From assembly GCA_041918675.1 (NCBI GenBank), contig JAYRVF010000014.1, forward strand, positions 248,001 to 312,000: a DNA stretch of 64,000 nucleotides, written 5' to 3'. This DNA comes from SCUB01 sp041918675. Its GTDB lineage: Bacteria; Pseudomonadota; Alphaproteobacteria; Rhizobiales; Xanthobacteraceae. The notes beneath the pieces were generated by a model. That model was not told the DNA's origin. It searched no databases and was given only the letters and a program-made list of their open reading frames with translations. Below, in pieces: positions 55,314-64,000 of this stretch. Position 1 is the first letter of the stretch. Each line of letters opens with the position of its first letter. A program made the translations under genes and the position numbers.

Positions 55314-55767
55314 GCCATCTCCCCGGAGCGCGGCCGTTCCGGACGGGCGCTCCCGGTCCGGGCTCGATCGTGCTCGACTTTCGTGACGCGGCACGCGCCT
55401 TCCGGCGTTTCGGCCTTGGGCACCTGGACCTTGGAATGTGGGCCTCGGCGATCGGGCCTTGGTGATCCAACCTCGGCGTTCGAGCCTCGGCCTTGCCGCG
55501 TTCACGCATCAATACGGCGACGGACTTCGCAGGCGCGATCCGCCCCGATCGAATCATTATATAGGACGGCGCGTGACGAAATCACTCGGCGCGGCAATCC
55601 GCGCGGGGGATAGATGGCGGGCGAATGACGACGGCGCATGTGGACGCGGCGACGGCGCGAGCGCCACATTGGCAGGCAAATCGCGACGCCGGCCCGGCGA
55701 CACAAGCCGCCAAACGCCGATCTCGGGCTGCAAGCGGCGCCGGCGCGGCTTGAACGGGCCTTTCGCG
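55314..55767. other. Gap upstream of the AsmA gene
   Basis: 454 bp without a supported gene. On the minus strand a perfect -10 box TATAAT (55556-55561) could serve the AsmA gene, but the matching -35 is poor. The leader beyond it is a low-complexity run of GGCCTTGG- and CCTCGG-like units (55405-55500). Confidence 0.4.
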
Positions 55768-57189
55768 TCAGATCCGGGTGAGGATCTTGCCCGGATTGAA
55801 GATATTGTCCGGGTCGAGCGCCCGTTTGAGCGCGCGCATGGCCACGATGGCCGCCGGCCCCAGCTCGTCCTCAAGATATTTCTGCTTGCCTTGGCCTATC
55901 CCGTGCTCGCCGGTGCAGGTGCCGCCCATCGCCAGCGCCCGCTCGACCAGCCGTTCGAGAAATTCATCCGCGCGGCGGATCTCATCGGGATCGTCGACAT
56001 CGCACAACAGGACCGTGTGGAAATTGCCGTCGCCGACATGGCCGACGATCGGCGACACGAGACCGCTGGCGGCGAGGTCGCGCTGCGTTTCCACCACGCA
56101 ATCGGCCAGCCGCGAGATCGGCACGCAGACGTCCGTCGTCACCGGCTCGGCGCCGGGGCGCATGCCCTTGGCCGCCCAATAGGCGTCGTGACGCGCCTGC
56201 CATAGCCTTGTGCGGTCCTCGGGCCGGGTGGTCCAGGAAAACGCGCCGCCGCCGCATTCGCGCGCGATCTCGCCGAAGCGTTCCGACTGCAGCGCGACCT
56301 CGTTCTCGCTGCCGTGGAATTCGAGCAGGAGCAGCGGCGTCTCCGGCAGCGAGAGTTTCGAATAGGCGTTGCAGGCCTTGATCATGATTTCGTCGAGGAG
56401 CTCGATCCGCGCCACCGGAATGCCCGCCTGAATGGTCAGGATCACCGTGTTGCAGGCCGCCTCCACGGTCGGGAACGAGCACGAGGCCGCGGCGATCGAT
56501 TCGGGAATGCCGGAGAGCTTCATCGTCAGTTCGGTGATGATGCCGAGCGTGCCCTCCGCGCCGATGAAAAGCCGGGTCAGATCGTAACCCGCCGCGCTCT
56601 TCTTGGCGCGCGAGGAGGTGGTGATTATTTCCCCGTCGGCGCCCACGACCTTCAGCGCCAGCACGTTGTCGCGCATCGTGCCGTAACGCACGGCATTGGT
56701 GCCGGAGGCGCGCGTGGCGGCCATGCCCCCGAGGGAGGCATCCGCGCCCGGATCGATCGGGAAGAACAGGCCCTGGTCGCGCAGATGCTCGTTGAGCTGC
56801 TTGCGCGTGACGCCCGGTTCGATCACGCAATCGAGGTCCTCGGCGTGAACGGCGAGGATGCGGTTCATGTCGCGGAAGTCGACGCAGACACCCCCGGCCG
56901 GCGCGTTGACCTGTCCTTCGAGCGAGGTGCCGCTGCCATAGGCGATGACGGGCACGCGATGGCGCGCGCAGACGCCCACCACCGCCTGCACGTCCTCGAC
57001 GCAGTCGGGAAACACCACGAGGTCGGGCGGCTGGCGCGGCAGCCAGGATGTCGTCTGCGCGTGCTGGTCGCGAACCGCGCGCGAGGTGACCATGCGATTG
57101 CCGAGACGGGCGGCGAGCGCGTTCGTCACCGCGGCGATGGCCTCGGTGGACGGTCGCGGCAGGTCGAGGGAAGCCTTGTATTGGCCCAC
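55768..57189 (-). CDS. FAD-linked 2-hydroxyacid dehydrogenase (D-lactate dehydrogenase/GlcD type)
   Basis: 473 residues. The FAD-binding PP-loop motifs VIAYGSGTSLEGQVNAP and GGMAATRASGTNAVRYGTMR are followed by GAEGTLGIITELTMKL and a C-terminal cap domain with VGHVGDGNFHT and TCTGEHGIGQGKQKYLEDE, which hold the metal and substrate His residues. Members oxidise D-lactate, glycolate or 2-hydroxyglutarate and pass electrons to a quinone or cytochrome. The start is GTG 57187-57189 after GGAAAGG. No GlcE/GlcF partners are adjacent, so a stand-alone D-lactate dehydrogenase (cytochrome type) is more likely than glycolate oxidase. Confidence 0.88.
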   Translation of the reverse strand: MGQYKASLDLPRPSTEAIAAVTNALAARLGNRMVTSRAVRDQHAQTTSWLPRQPPDLVVFPDCVEDVQAVVGVCARHRVPVIAYGSGTSLEGQVNAPAGGVCVDFRDMNRILAVHAEDLDCVIEPGVTRKQLNEHLRDQGLFFPIDPGADASLGGMAATRASGTNAVRYGTMRDNVLALKVVGADGEIITTSSRAKKSAAGYDLTRLFIGAEGTLGIITELTMKLSGIPESIAAASCSFPTVEAACNTVILTIQAGIPVARIELLDEIMIKACNAYSKLSLPETPLLLLEFHGSENEVALQSERFGEIARECGGGAFSWTTRPEDRTRLWQARHDAYWAAKGMRPGAEPVTTDVCVPISRLADCVVETQRDLAASGLVSPIVGHVGDGNFHTVLLCDVDDPDEIRRADEFLERLVERALAMGGTCTGEHGIGQGKQKYLEDELGPAAIVAMRALKRALDPDNIFNPGKILTRI

Positions 57190-57260
57190 GGGATGGCCTT
57201 TCCATTGCGGCGGAATTGGTGGAAAAGATTGGTGGCAAAGCCGGAAAGGGCGGTCAAGAG

Positions 57261-57755
57261 ATGCAATCGGAATTCTTGGACAAGACCCCGTTCATCGCCG
57301 CCCCCATCCCCATCGACCCCGCCTGGATCGACTACAATGGCCATCTCAACATGGCCTATTACAATGTCCTGTTCGACCGCTCGGGCGATGAATTGTGCGA
57401 TGCAATCGGGATCGGCCGCGCCTACCTGGAGGCGAGCGGCCGCTCGATCTTCACGGTGGAGGCGCATCTGCGCTATTTGCGCGAGGTCAACCTCGACGAC
57501 CTGATGCGCGTCCATATCTGGCTGATCGATTTCGACGCCAAGCGGATGCAGGTGTTCAAGGAGCTGCGCCACGCGCGCGACGGCTGGCTGTCGGCCACGT
57601 CGGAGACCATGTATGTCCACGTCGACATGGCGGCGCGGAAGTCATCGCCGTTCGGGCCCGACGCCCTCGAACGCATGGCCCGCATCAAGGCCGCGCACGA
57701 CCGCCTGCCGAGACCGGAGGGCATCGGCCGAAGCGTCGCCATGCCCGGCAAATGA
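57261..57755 (+). CDS. Thioesterase family protein (4HBT/hotdog)
   Basis: 164 residues with the hotdog pattern IDPAWIDYNGHLNMAYYNVL (Asp/Asn-Gly-His motif), FTVEAHLRYLREVNLDDLM and YVHVDMAARKSSPFG. Such proteins hydrolyse acyl-CoA thioesters; this subgroup also appears fused to carnitine dehydrogenases. ATG 57261 is chosen by homology. It diverges from the hydroxyacid dehydrogenase across 71 bp. The substrate is unknown. Confidence 0.85.
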   Translation: MQSEFLDKTPFIAAPIPIDPAWIDYNGHLNMAYYNVLFDRSGDELCDAIGIGRAYLEASGRSIFTVEAHLRYLREVNLDDLMRVHIWLIDFDAKRMQVFKELRHARDGWLSATSETMYVHVDMAARKSSPFGPDALERMARIKAAHDRLPRPEGIGRSVAMPGK

Positions 57756-57920
57756 CGGGCGCCAAGGATTTGCCTTTCCGCGCCCCATTTTTGAAAAATC
57801 CTGCTCTCGCATTCGCGGCCAGATTTGCTAGGGCGATAATGGCGCATGATCCGGCGGGACGGCTTTGCTTCGCCGCGGGGATCACGCGCTAGGCGGCGGG
57901 CGCCGCGCGAGGGAGCTTCC

Positions 57921-58367
57921 ATGCATCGATCGATCATCACGGGTCTGACAGTCTTCGCGGTCGCGGCAACCGGCGCGCTCGCCGAACATCGCGCGGTCAC
58001 CGACGAGGATCTCGCCTATCCCGGCACCATCGTCATCGCCGACGGGCACGGCAAGGTCGACGTGCGGGTGATCTATCAGGCGCATGAGGATTGCTGGCGC
58101 ATCGCGTCGGCGCGTCAGGGCATGCCGAACCCCGCCGTCGATCAGCCGACCGACCGGCATCTCTACGTCACGGTCGCGATCGAGAGGACCGGCGAAGGCT
58201 GCGCGCCGAAGCACAGCGAGCTGCGAACCCGCCTGAAGATCGACGACAAGCCCGGCGCCATCAGCCTCGACGTGATGTTCGTGGACGGTCGCGGCGTCTA
58301 CCAGCGCTCGCAACGCCACCGCATCCAGCGCGACTGCGTCGCCGGCGGGCCGCTGGCGGCGTGTTGA
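57921..58367 (+). CDS. Small secreted protein, unrecognised
   Basis: 148 residues. A signal peptide (MHRSIITGLTVFAVAATGALA) is followed by a mature region of about 127 residues rich in beta strand (GTIVIADGHGKVDVRVIYQA, LYVTVAIERTGEG). Cys residues in EDCWRI, GCAPKH, RDCVAGG and at the C-terminus suggest two disulfides. The ribosome site GAGGGAG precedes ATG 57921. I do not recognise a family; a periplasmic role is all that can be said. Confidence 0.65.
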   Translation: MHRSIITGLTVFAVAATGALAEHRAVTDEDLAYPGTIVIADGHGKVDVRVIYQAHEDCWRIASARQGMPNPAVDQPTDRHLYVTVAIERTGEGCAPKHSELRTRLKIDDKPGAISLDVMFVDGRGVYQRSQRHRIQRDCVAGGPLAAC

Positions 58368-58495
58368 GAGAGGCCGTTCCCGGTCTTCAAATCGGCCGAT
58401 TCCCGGTATGAAAGGCTCCCTTTCGGGGCCGCGCGATGCCATCTTGGCATGATGGAGAATCACGGGCAGGCGGCCGGCCGTCGTCAGGATTATTG

Positions 58496-60967
58496 GTGAC
58501 AGAACCCCGCAAGCGCAGTTCCGACGCCGTTCCCGCGCACACGCCCGTCGCCGGCGGCATCGCCGCGCGCGCGCGGCACGCCGCGGCGCCGTCCTATCTC
58601 GCGATGCTCAATCCGGAACAGCGCGAGGCGGTCGAAACGCTCGACGGGCCCGTGCTGGTCCTGGCCGGCGCCGGCACCGGCAAGACGCGCGTGCTGACCG
58701 CGCGCATCGCCCACATCCTCAGCCTGGGGCGCGCACGTCCGTTCGAAATTCTGGCGGTGACTTTCACCAACAAGGCCGCGCGCGAGATGAAGGAGCGCGT
58801 CAGCGCCATGGTCGGCCAGGCCGTCGAGGGCATGCCCTGGCTCGGCACGTTTCACTCGATCGGCGCGAAGATCCTGCGCCGCCACGCCGAGCTCGTCGGG
58901 CTCAAGCCCGATTTCACCATTCTCGATGTCGACGACCAGGTGCGCCTCCTCAAGCAGCTTCTCGCCGCCGAGAACATCGACGAGAAGCGCTGGCCCGCGC
59001 GCGTCCTCGCCACGCTGATCGACGGCTGGAAGAATCGCGGGCTGACGCCGGCGCGGGTGCCCGCGGGGGAAGCGGCGAGCTTCGCCGGCGGCAAGGGCGG
59101 CAAGCTCTACGCCGCCTATCAGGAGCGGCTGAAGATTCTCAACGCGGTCGATTTCGGCGACCTGCTGCTCGAATGCATCCGCCTGTTTCGCGAAAACGCG
59201 GAGGTGCTGCGGCTCTATCAGGCGCGCTTCAAATTCATCCTGGTCGACGAATATCAGGACACCAATGTCGCGCAATATCTCTGGCTGCGGCTGCTGGCGC
59301 AGTCGACCGCCCCGCCTCGTTCGCCGTCGCCGGGCGAGACGGCCAAGTCATTGCCGGACATGACCCGGCAACCCGGCGAGGACGAGCCCGAGGACGAACC
59401 GCGTCCCGCGACGCCGGCGCGCAACATCTGCTGCGTCGGCGACGACGACCAGTCGATCTACGGCTGGCGCGGCGCGGAGGTCGACAACATCCTGCGTTTC
59501 GATCACGACTTTCCCGGCGCGAGAATCATCCGGCTCGAACGCAACTACCGCTCGACCGGCCATATTCTCGCCGCCGCGTCGCACCTCATCGCCTACAACG
59601 AGGGCCGCCTCGGCAAGACGCTGCGCACCGAGGACGAGGACGGCGAGAAGGTCACCGTCACCGGCGCCTGGGACTCGGAGGAGGAAGCGCGCGCGATCGG
59701 CGAGGAGATCGAGGATCTGCAACGCCATCGGCACGCGCTCAACGAGATCGCCATTCTCGTGCGCGCCTCGTTCCAGATGCGTGAATTCGAGGATCGCTTC
59801 GTCACGCTCGGACTGCCTTATCGCGTCATCGGCGGTCCGCGCTTCTACGAACGCGCCGAAATCCGCGACGCGCTCGCCTATCTGCGCGTCATCAATTCGC
59901 CCTCCGACGATCTCGCCTTCGAGCGCATCGTCAACGTGCCCAAGCGCGGCATCGGCGAAGCCAGCGTCAAGCTGCTGCACGACCACGGCCGCAAGCGGCG
60001 CGTTCCGCTGTTCGAGGCCGCGCGCGCGATCGTGGAAACCGACGAGCTCAAGGCGAAGACGCGCGGCGCGCTGCGCGTGCTGCTGGTCGATATCGACCGC
60101 TGGCGCGCCATGCGCGAGACGCTGCCGCACAACGAGCTCGCCGAAATCGTTCTCGACGAATCCGGCTACACCGAGATGTGGCGCAAGGACCGCTCCGCCG
60201 ACGCCGCCGGGCGGCTCGAAAACCTGAAGGAGCTGGTGCGCTCGATGGAGGAGTTCGAGAACCTGTCCGGCTTTCTCGAACACATCTCCCTGGTGATGGA
60301 TCGCGATAACGGCGCGGAAGCCGACGCGGTCTCGCTGATGACGCTGCATTCGGCCAAGGGGCTCGAATTCGACACCGTGTTCCTGCCCGGCTGGGAGGAA
60401 GGACTGTTCCCGCATCAGCGCGCGCTCGACGATCAGGGTCGCGCCGGGCTGGAGGAAGAGCGTCGCCTCGCCCATGTCGGGCTCACGCGGGCGCGGCGCC
60501 GCGCGCGCCTCTACTTCGCCACCAACCGCCGCATTCACGGGATGTGGTCGACCACCGTACCCTCGCGCTTTCTCGACGAATTGCCGGCGGCGAATGTCGA
60601 GGTGACCGAATCCAAGGGCGGCCATAGCTGGGGCGGCGGCCACGGTCCCTCGCGCTTCGACAACGCGGAGACGTTCGGGTCGAGCTATCCGACGCCGGGC
60701 TGGCGGCGCGCGCGAGACCGTGGCGGAAGCGGCGGCGGATTTGGCGAGGAAGGCGGCCGACGCAATGCCTACAAGGCGCCGATGATCGAGGGCGAACTCG
60801 TGGCCAAATCGACCGGCACGCAATCGGCCTTCGCCAAGGGCGAGCGGGTGTTCCACCAGAAATTCGGCTACGGCCACGTCGCCTTCGTCGACGGCAACAA
60901 GCTCACCATCGCGTTCGACAAGGCCGGCGAAAAGCGCGTCGTCGACAGCTTCGTCGAGAAGGCGTGA
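58496..60967 (+). CDS. uvrD: UvrD/PcrA-type DNA helicase
   Basis: 823 residues, superfamily 1A helicase. Motifs in order: LAGAGTGKTRVL (Walker A, 57-68), VTFTNKAAREMKER, LVDEYQDTN, GDDDQSIYGWRGA, RLERNYRST, TLHSAKGLEFDTVFLPGWEE and VGLTRARRRARLYFAT. A C-terminal Tudor-like patch (VFHQKFGYGHVAFVDGNKLT) is typical of PcrA and contacts RNA polymerase. A 35-residue acidic/Pro insert (PPRSPSPGETAKS and on) sits between motifs II and III. The GTG at 58496 with AGGA upstream is preferred; the frame extends 20 codons further. It acts in nucleotide excision and mismatch repair and clears stalled forks. Confidence 0.93.
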   Translation: MTEPRKRSSDAVPAHTPVAGGIAARARHAAAPSYLAMLNPEQREAVETLDGPVLVLAGAGTGKTRVLTARIAHILSLGRARPFEILAVTFTNKAAREMKERVSAMVGQAVEGMPWLGTFHSIGAKILRRHAELVGLKPDFTILDVDDQVRLLKQLLAAENIDEKRWPARVLATLIDGWKNRGLTPARVPAGEAASFAGGKGGKLYAAYQERLKILNAVDFGDLLLECIRLFRENAEVLRLYQARFKFILVDEYQDTNVAQYLWLRLLAQSTAPPRSPSPGETAKSLPDMTRQPGEDEPEDEPRPATPARNICCVGDDDQSIYGWRGAEVDNILRFDHDFPGARIIRLERNYRSTGHILAAASHLIAYNEGRLGKTLRTEDEDGEKVTVTGAWDSEEEARAIGEEIEDLQRHRHALNEIAILVRASFQMREFEDRFVTLGLPYRVIGGPRFYERAEIRDALAYLRVINSPSDDLAFERIVNVPKRGIGEASVKLLHDHGRKRRVPLFEAARAIVETDELKAKTRGALRVLLVDIDRWRAMRETLPHNELAEIVLDESGYTEMWRKDRSADAAGRLENLKELVRSMEEFENLSGFLEHISLVMDRDNGAEADAVSLMTLHSAKGLEFDTVFLPGWEEGLFPHQRALDDQGRAGLEEERRLAHVGLTRARRRARLYFATNRRIHGMWSTTVPSRFLDELPAANVEVTESKGGHSWGGGHGPSRFDNAETFGSSYPTPGWRRARDRGGSGGGFGEEGGRRNAYKAPMIEGELVAKSTGTQSAFAKGERVFHQKFGYGHVAFVDGNKLTIAFDKAGEKRVVDSFVEKA

Positions 60968-61037
60968 GGCGAACGGCCGCGACCTGCCGGCGGATCCGAA
61001 ACCGGCGCGTTCAAAACCCGCATGCTCGAAAAGGAAA

Positions 61038-61067
61038 AGGGCATGCCCGATGGGGCGGGCATGCCCT
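61038..61067 (-). terminator. Hairpin with minus-strand U-tract between uvrD and hsp20
   Basis: AGGGCATGCCC and GGGCATGCCCT form an 11-bp stem with an 8-base loop. On the minus strand it is followed by TTTCCTTTTCG, a usable U-tract, so it probably ends hsp20 transcription about 180 nt past the gene. The plus strand lacks a U-run but the hairpin may also serve uvrD. Confidence 0.65.
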
Positions 61068-61119
61068 CAAGGTCATTGGCGATGTATGAATGGGAACATC
61101 GCCTGGGCGCAGAAAACAC

Positions 61120-61156
61120 ATCGTCCGAGGTCCGGTCGATGCGCCGCTCGGACGAT
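61120..61156. other. 10-bp perfect stem-loop in the hsp20 3' region
   Basis: ATCGTCCGAG (61120-61129) pairs with CTCGGACGAT (61147-61156). A 12-bp palindrome CCGGGCGCCCGG (61191-61202) lies nearby. Together with the terminator they make a structured 150-nt tail of unknown purpose. Confidence 0.45.
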
Positions 61157-61248
61157 CTGGGGTCGGCCGAGACACCTTCTTATGGCGTTGCCGGGCGCCC
61201 GGCACCTTGACGAGTGGTAAGCGGAGCCGGCAAACCCGCCGCCGCCGA

Positions 61249-61728
61249 TCAGCCCTTGATTTCGACGCGCTTGCTCTGCGCCTGCGGCGGCTTCGGCACC
61301 GTCACCGTGAGCACGCCCTTCTCCATTTTCGCGGCGATGGCGTCGGTGTTCACTCCCGCCGGCAGTTCCAGCGACCGGGAGAACGAGCCGTAGCTGCGCT
61401 CGACGAGGTGATAGCTCTTGTCCTTCGTCTCGGTCTCGGACTTCTTCTCGCCACGGATCGTCAGCATGTTGCCAGACACGTCGATCTGAATGTCCTTTTC
61501 CTCGATGCCCGGCAGTTCGGCCGCGATCTGGATCTCGGTGTCGGTTTCCGAGATATCGATGCTCGGAACGACGCCGCGTCCGCCGGAGCCGAAATCGAAC
61601 GTCGGGAAGCCTCGCGCGAAATCGCCGAACAGGCGATCGACTTCACGCTGAAGGCTCGAGAACGGATTGCCGCCGGATAGCGCGACGCCGCGGTCGCGGC
61701 CAACCGGAATAAGCGACTTCAAATTCAT
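61249..61728 (-). CDS. Hsp20 small heat-shock protein
   Basis: 159 residues. The alpha-crystallin domain runs from about 55 to 150 (VPSIDISETDTEIQIAAELP, MLTIRGEKKSETETKDKSYH, the conserved SFSRSLELPAGVN and GVLTVTVPKP). The short tail ends VEIKG, which supplies the V-x-I anchor for oligomers. It is an ATP-independent holdase. ATG 61726-61728 follows GAGGAGG. A possible heat-shock sigma-factor promoter on the minus strand is CTTGCA (61786-61791) with CCGATCT (61764-61770), but the match is weak. No RNA thermometer was recognisable in the 30-nt leader. Confidence 0.93.
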   Translation of the reverse strand: MNLKSLIPVGRDRGVALSGGNPFSSLQREVDRLFGDFARGFPTFDFGSGGRGVVPSIDISETDTEIQIAAELPGIEEKDIQIDVSGNMLTIRGEKKSETETKDKSYHLVERSYGSFSRSLELPAGVNTDAIAAKMEKGVLTVTVPKPPQAQSKRVEIKG

Positions 61729-62037
61729 GACAGCCTCCTCCAATCGATAAACCTACACCTCTCAGATCGGCCGACATCGGGAATTTGCAAGGGGGCGATT
61801 TCTTTCTCGCGCGAGCGTGTGCCGTCCTTGTGAAGGACGGGCCGCGGCACGAAATGTAAAAATTACGCGCGCGAAGATTTCGCGAAACGAACCTGCGTAA
61901 TGCCGGCTCGCGTAATTCGCGCACGAATCCCGCGACAGCAAAATGCACTCTCGCAACAAAGGGGCGCGCCTGGCTATGAACCCGGCGCGATCATCGAAAA
62001 ATCACGCGCCGTCATCACGATCGAAATCGCCCTTACG
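61729..62037. other. Gap between hsp20 and the membrane/spermidine-synthase gene
   Basis: 309 bp without a gene. CCGTCCTT-GTG-AAGGACGG (61822-61840) is a perfect 8-bp hairpin that may terminate the upstream minus-strand gene, although no U-run follows. The hsp20 promoter should lie at about 61750-61795. Confidence 0.45.
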
Positions 62038-64000
62038 TCAGCGCAGACGGCGCAGCACCGCTCCCAGAACATTGGAATAGTCGTCGGTCCACACGCGCTG
62101 GCCCTCCTCGGGCTCCGTGAACGTCCATTTGTCGTTCGACGCCAGCTTGCCGACATCGGCTTCCGCGCGCGCCGAGACGACGACCTCGGTGGCGAAGATG
62201 TAGTCGCTGTCGCGCCCGGAATCCTCGTCGAAAACCCAGCTCTTGAGATCGTTGGCATCGGCGATCCCAACCACGACGCTGGAGAGTTCCAGATGGCGGT
62301 TCGACACATGCATGACGACGACGCCTTGCGGCGCGAGCTTGGCCTTGTAGATCTCCATCGCCTCTTCCGTCGCCAGGTGAATCGGGATCGCGTCCGACGA
62401 ATAGGCGTCGACAATGACCAGATCGTAGACGCCGTCCGGCTCCTTGGCGAAGGTCAGCCGCGCGTCGCCGATGACCGGCTTCATGTCCGGCGCGCAGGCG
62501 GTAACGAAGGAGAAGCGCTTGGGATCGCGCGCCAGATCGACGATGGTCTGGTCGATCTCGAAAAAGCGCCAGTCCTCGCCGGGGCCGATATGACAGGCGA
62601 GCGTCCCCGATCCGAGGCCGATGACGGCGGCGCGCAGCGGCGCGCCCTTGCGCTCCCGGACCGCGGTGATCGCCTGCGCGATGCCGCCGACCGCATGGTA
62701 GTAGCTGATCGCTTCGGGACGTCCCTCGATCGGCTTGCCGTCGGCGCCGCGGATGCGCTGCGCGCCGTGAATGGTGGTGCCGTGCATCAGCACGCGGAAC
62801 ATGCCGCCGGGCGTTTCCACGATCTTGTGCACGCCGTAGAAGCTGCGCACCGTCTCGACGCGCCCCTCGTCGGCGGGATAGACGCGCAGGAACATCAGCG
62901 CGATCGCGGCGGCGACGGCCATCATCCAGCGGTCCATCATCGCCAGCGCCGCCAGAACGGCCGCGGCCGCCGCCGCCTCCACGCGATGGCCGGCGAGATA
63001 GGTCGTCCATGTCTGCGGCAACCACTCGCGCCCGATCAGCGCGACCGCGGCCGCGGCGATCACCAGCCAGCCGGCGACGCTCCAGCGGCCGAGCCCCCCG
63101 CCCGCCGGCCGGCACAGCGCCGCCACCACCAGGAGAATCGGATATTCGGCGATCCAGGAAAACGCGTTGGGCGCGATCAGCCCGGCGAACAGCCCGCCGA
63201 TCATGCCGCCGAGGGACAGCGCCACGTAAAAACCGGTCAGATGCGCCGGCGCCGGTCGCGTGCGGGCGAGTTCGCCGTGGCAGGCCATGGCGATGACGAA
63301 AAAGGCGACGACATGGCCGCCCAGGATCGCGAGCGCGTTCTGATCGGTGCCATAGGCGAACAGGATGATGACGGCTGCGACGGCGACGGGCTGCGCCATC
63401 AGCACATAGCGATGCGGCAGCAGCGGCCGGCTCTGGAACACCAACACCCAGGTCAGGAGATAGAGCGACAGCGGCAACACCCACAAGAGCGGCGCGGCGG
63501 CAATGTCGGTCGAAATATGCGCCGTCACCGCGACGAGAAGGCCCGAGGGCACGGCTGCGAGAAAGCACCAGCGCAGCCACAGCGGCCAGGCCGGCGCCGT
63601 TGCCGCCTCGTCCTCCCGCGCTGCGCCGAGCGCGATCCCGGACGGCGCGCGCCACATCAGATAGCCGCAGATCCCGATCAGCGCGATCAGCAGCGCGTAG
63701 CCCGCGGTCCACAGCATGTTCTGGCCGCGCAGCGTCAACAGAGGTTCGGCCAGCAGCGGATAGGACAGCAGCGCCAGGAAGCTGCCGATGTTCGAGGCCG
63801 CGTAGAGAAAATAGGGATCGGACCCCGCCGGGTGGCCGGTGCGAACGAACCAGGCCTGCAACAGCGGGTTGTTGGCAGCGAGCGCGAAAAACGGCGCCCC
63901 GATCGACACCGTGAACAGGCCGAGCAGCCAGACGGCGAGCCCGCCGACGGGCGGTTCGCCCCAACCGCCCGCGATCGACAACGGCAGCATCACCAAGCCC
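62038..64000 (-). CDS. Integral membrane protein fused to spermidine-synthase-like domain, 5' end off the window
   Basis: At least 653 residues are inside the window; the frame is open at the right edge, so the start is outside. Residues up to about 400 hold ten or so membrane spans (for example FYVALSLGGMIGGLFAGLIA). The last 250 residues form a methyltransferase-fold spermidine synthase domain: VIGLGSGTLACHIGPGEDW, RFFEIDQTIVDLARD and VIVDAYSSDAIPIHLATEEA, with the catalytic Asp in the last. Such fusions are common in alphaproteobacteria; whether they make polyamines is not established. No polyamine partner genes are adjacent. Confidence 0.82.
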   Translation of the reverse strand, partial: GLVMLPLSIAGGWGEPPVGGLAVWLLGLFTVSIGAPFFALAANNPLLQAWFVRTGHPAGSDPYFLYAASNIGSFLALLSYPLLAEPLLTLRGQNMLWTAGYALLIALIGICGYLMWRAPSGIALGAAREDEAATAPAWPLWLRWCFLAAVPSGLLVAVTAHISTDIAAAPLLWVLPLSLYLLTWVLVFQSRPLLPHRYVLMAQPVAVAAVIILFAYGTDQNALAILGGHVVAFFVIAMACHGELARTRPAPAHLTGFYVALSLGGMIGGLFAGLIAPNAFSWIAEYPILLVVAALCRPAGGGLGRWSVAGWLVIAAAAVALIGREWLPQTWTTYLAGHRVEAAAAAAVLAALAMMDRWMMAVAAAIALMFLRVYPADEGRVETVRSFYGVHKIVETPGGMFRVLMHGTTIHGAQRIRGADGKPIEGRPEAISYYHAVGGIAQAITAVRERKGAPLRAAVIGLGSGTLACHIGPGEDWRFFEIDQTIVDLARDPKRFSFVTACAPDMKPVIGDARLTFAKEPDGVYDLVIVDAYSSDAIPIHLATEEAMEIYKAKLAPQGVVVMHVSNRHLELSSVVVGIADANDLKSWVFDEDSGRDSDYIFATEVVVSARAEADVGKLASNDKWTFTEPEEGQRVWTDDYSNVLGAVLRRLR

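Noticed and set aside
61729..61760. ROSE-type RNA thermometer before hsp20
   Set aside because: The leader is short and no pairing partner for the GAGGAGG site of the expected type was found.

Overview
The window is very GC-rich chromosomal DNA of an alphaproteobacterium, most likely in the order Hyphomicrobiales and close to the Rhodopseudomonas/Bradyrhizobium or Beijerinckiaceae side. The evidence is a circularly permuted two-piece tmRNA gene, the hflK-hflC-DUF2065-degP order, the sspB-fumC-DUF4169-ribbon-helix-helix order, and BadH/BadI proteins that closely resemble those of Rhodopseudomonas palustris. There is no rRNA operon, CRISPR array, insertion sequence or intact prophage.

Positions 1-8.8 kb hold an aromatic-acid activation block: two tandem benzoate/2-aminobenzoate-type CoA ligases (the first cut by the window edge), a flavin/FAD oxidoreductase translationally coupled to a 138-aa orphan and followed by a zinc-ribbon protein, a dihydroxybenzoate-AMP-ligase-like enzyme, and a divergent IclR regulator. 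Positions 9-12.3 kb hold a secreted caspase-fold protein that has lost both catalytic residues and carries a long proline-rich tail, followed by a Rap1a/Tai-like secreted protein. Positions 12.4-20.4 kb form an alicyclic-acid and beta-oxidation island: a PimF/FadJ-like bifunctional enzyme, a MarR regulator with an NTF2-like protein and a PaaY-like thioesterase, then aliB and badH facing badI, and a BadR-type MarR regulator. The chemistry would turn cyclohexanecarboxyl-CoA and ring intermediates into pimeloyl-CoA and on to beta-oxidation. Similar palindromes sit in three promoters of this island. AliA, BadK and benzoyl-CoA reductase are not in the window.

Positions 20.7-27 kb hold an orphan gene next to an AT-rich patch and tRNA-Lys(CTT), a Met-rich Spy/CpxP-like periplasmic protein, and a DctPQM TRAP transporter. 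Positions 27-38.5 kb carry branched-chain amino acid synthesis: leuA, ilvC, and ilvI-ilvH with a coupled LysE-type exporter. Both leuA and ilvI have upstream leader peptides; the ilvI one is part of a recognisable attenuator with promoter, hairpins and U-tract. Between leuA and ilvC lies an operon of two paralogous membrane sulfatase-fold enzymes and a PPK2 polyphosphate kinase.

Positions 38.5-64 kb are mostly housekeeping: miaA, a DUF1015 protein, degP, DUF2065, hflC, hflK, folA, thyA, a split chrA pair, ssrA beside sspB (tagging RNA beside the adaptor for tagged proteins), fumC, DUF4169, a ribbon-helix-helix protein, an AsmA-like giant, an FAD-linked 2-hydroxyacid dehydrogenase, a thioesterase, a small secreted orphan, a UvrD/PcrA helicase, hsp20, and a membrane protein fused to a spermidine-synthase-like domain that runs off the right edge.

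A dispersed intergenic repeat with two modules occurs at 3.06, 12.36 (one module only) and 43.02 kb. Assignments rest on reading the sequence and recalling family motifs; no database search was run.
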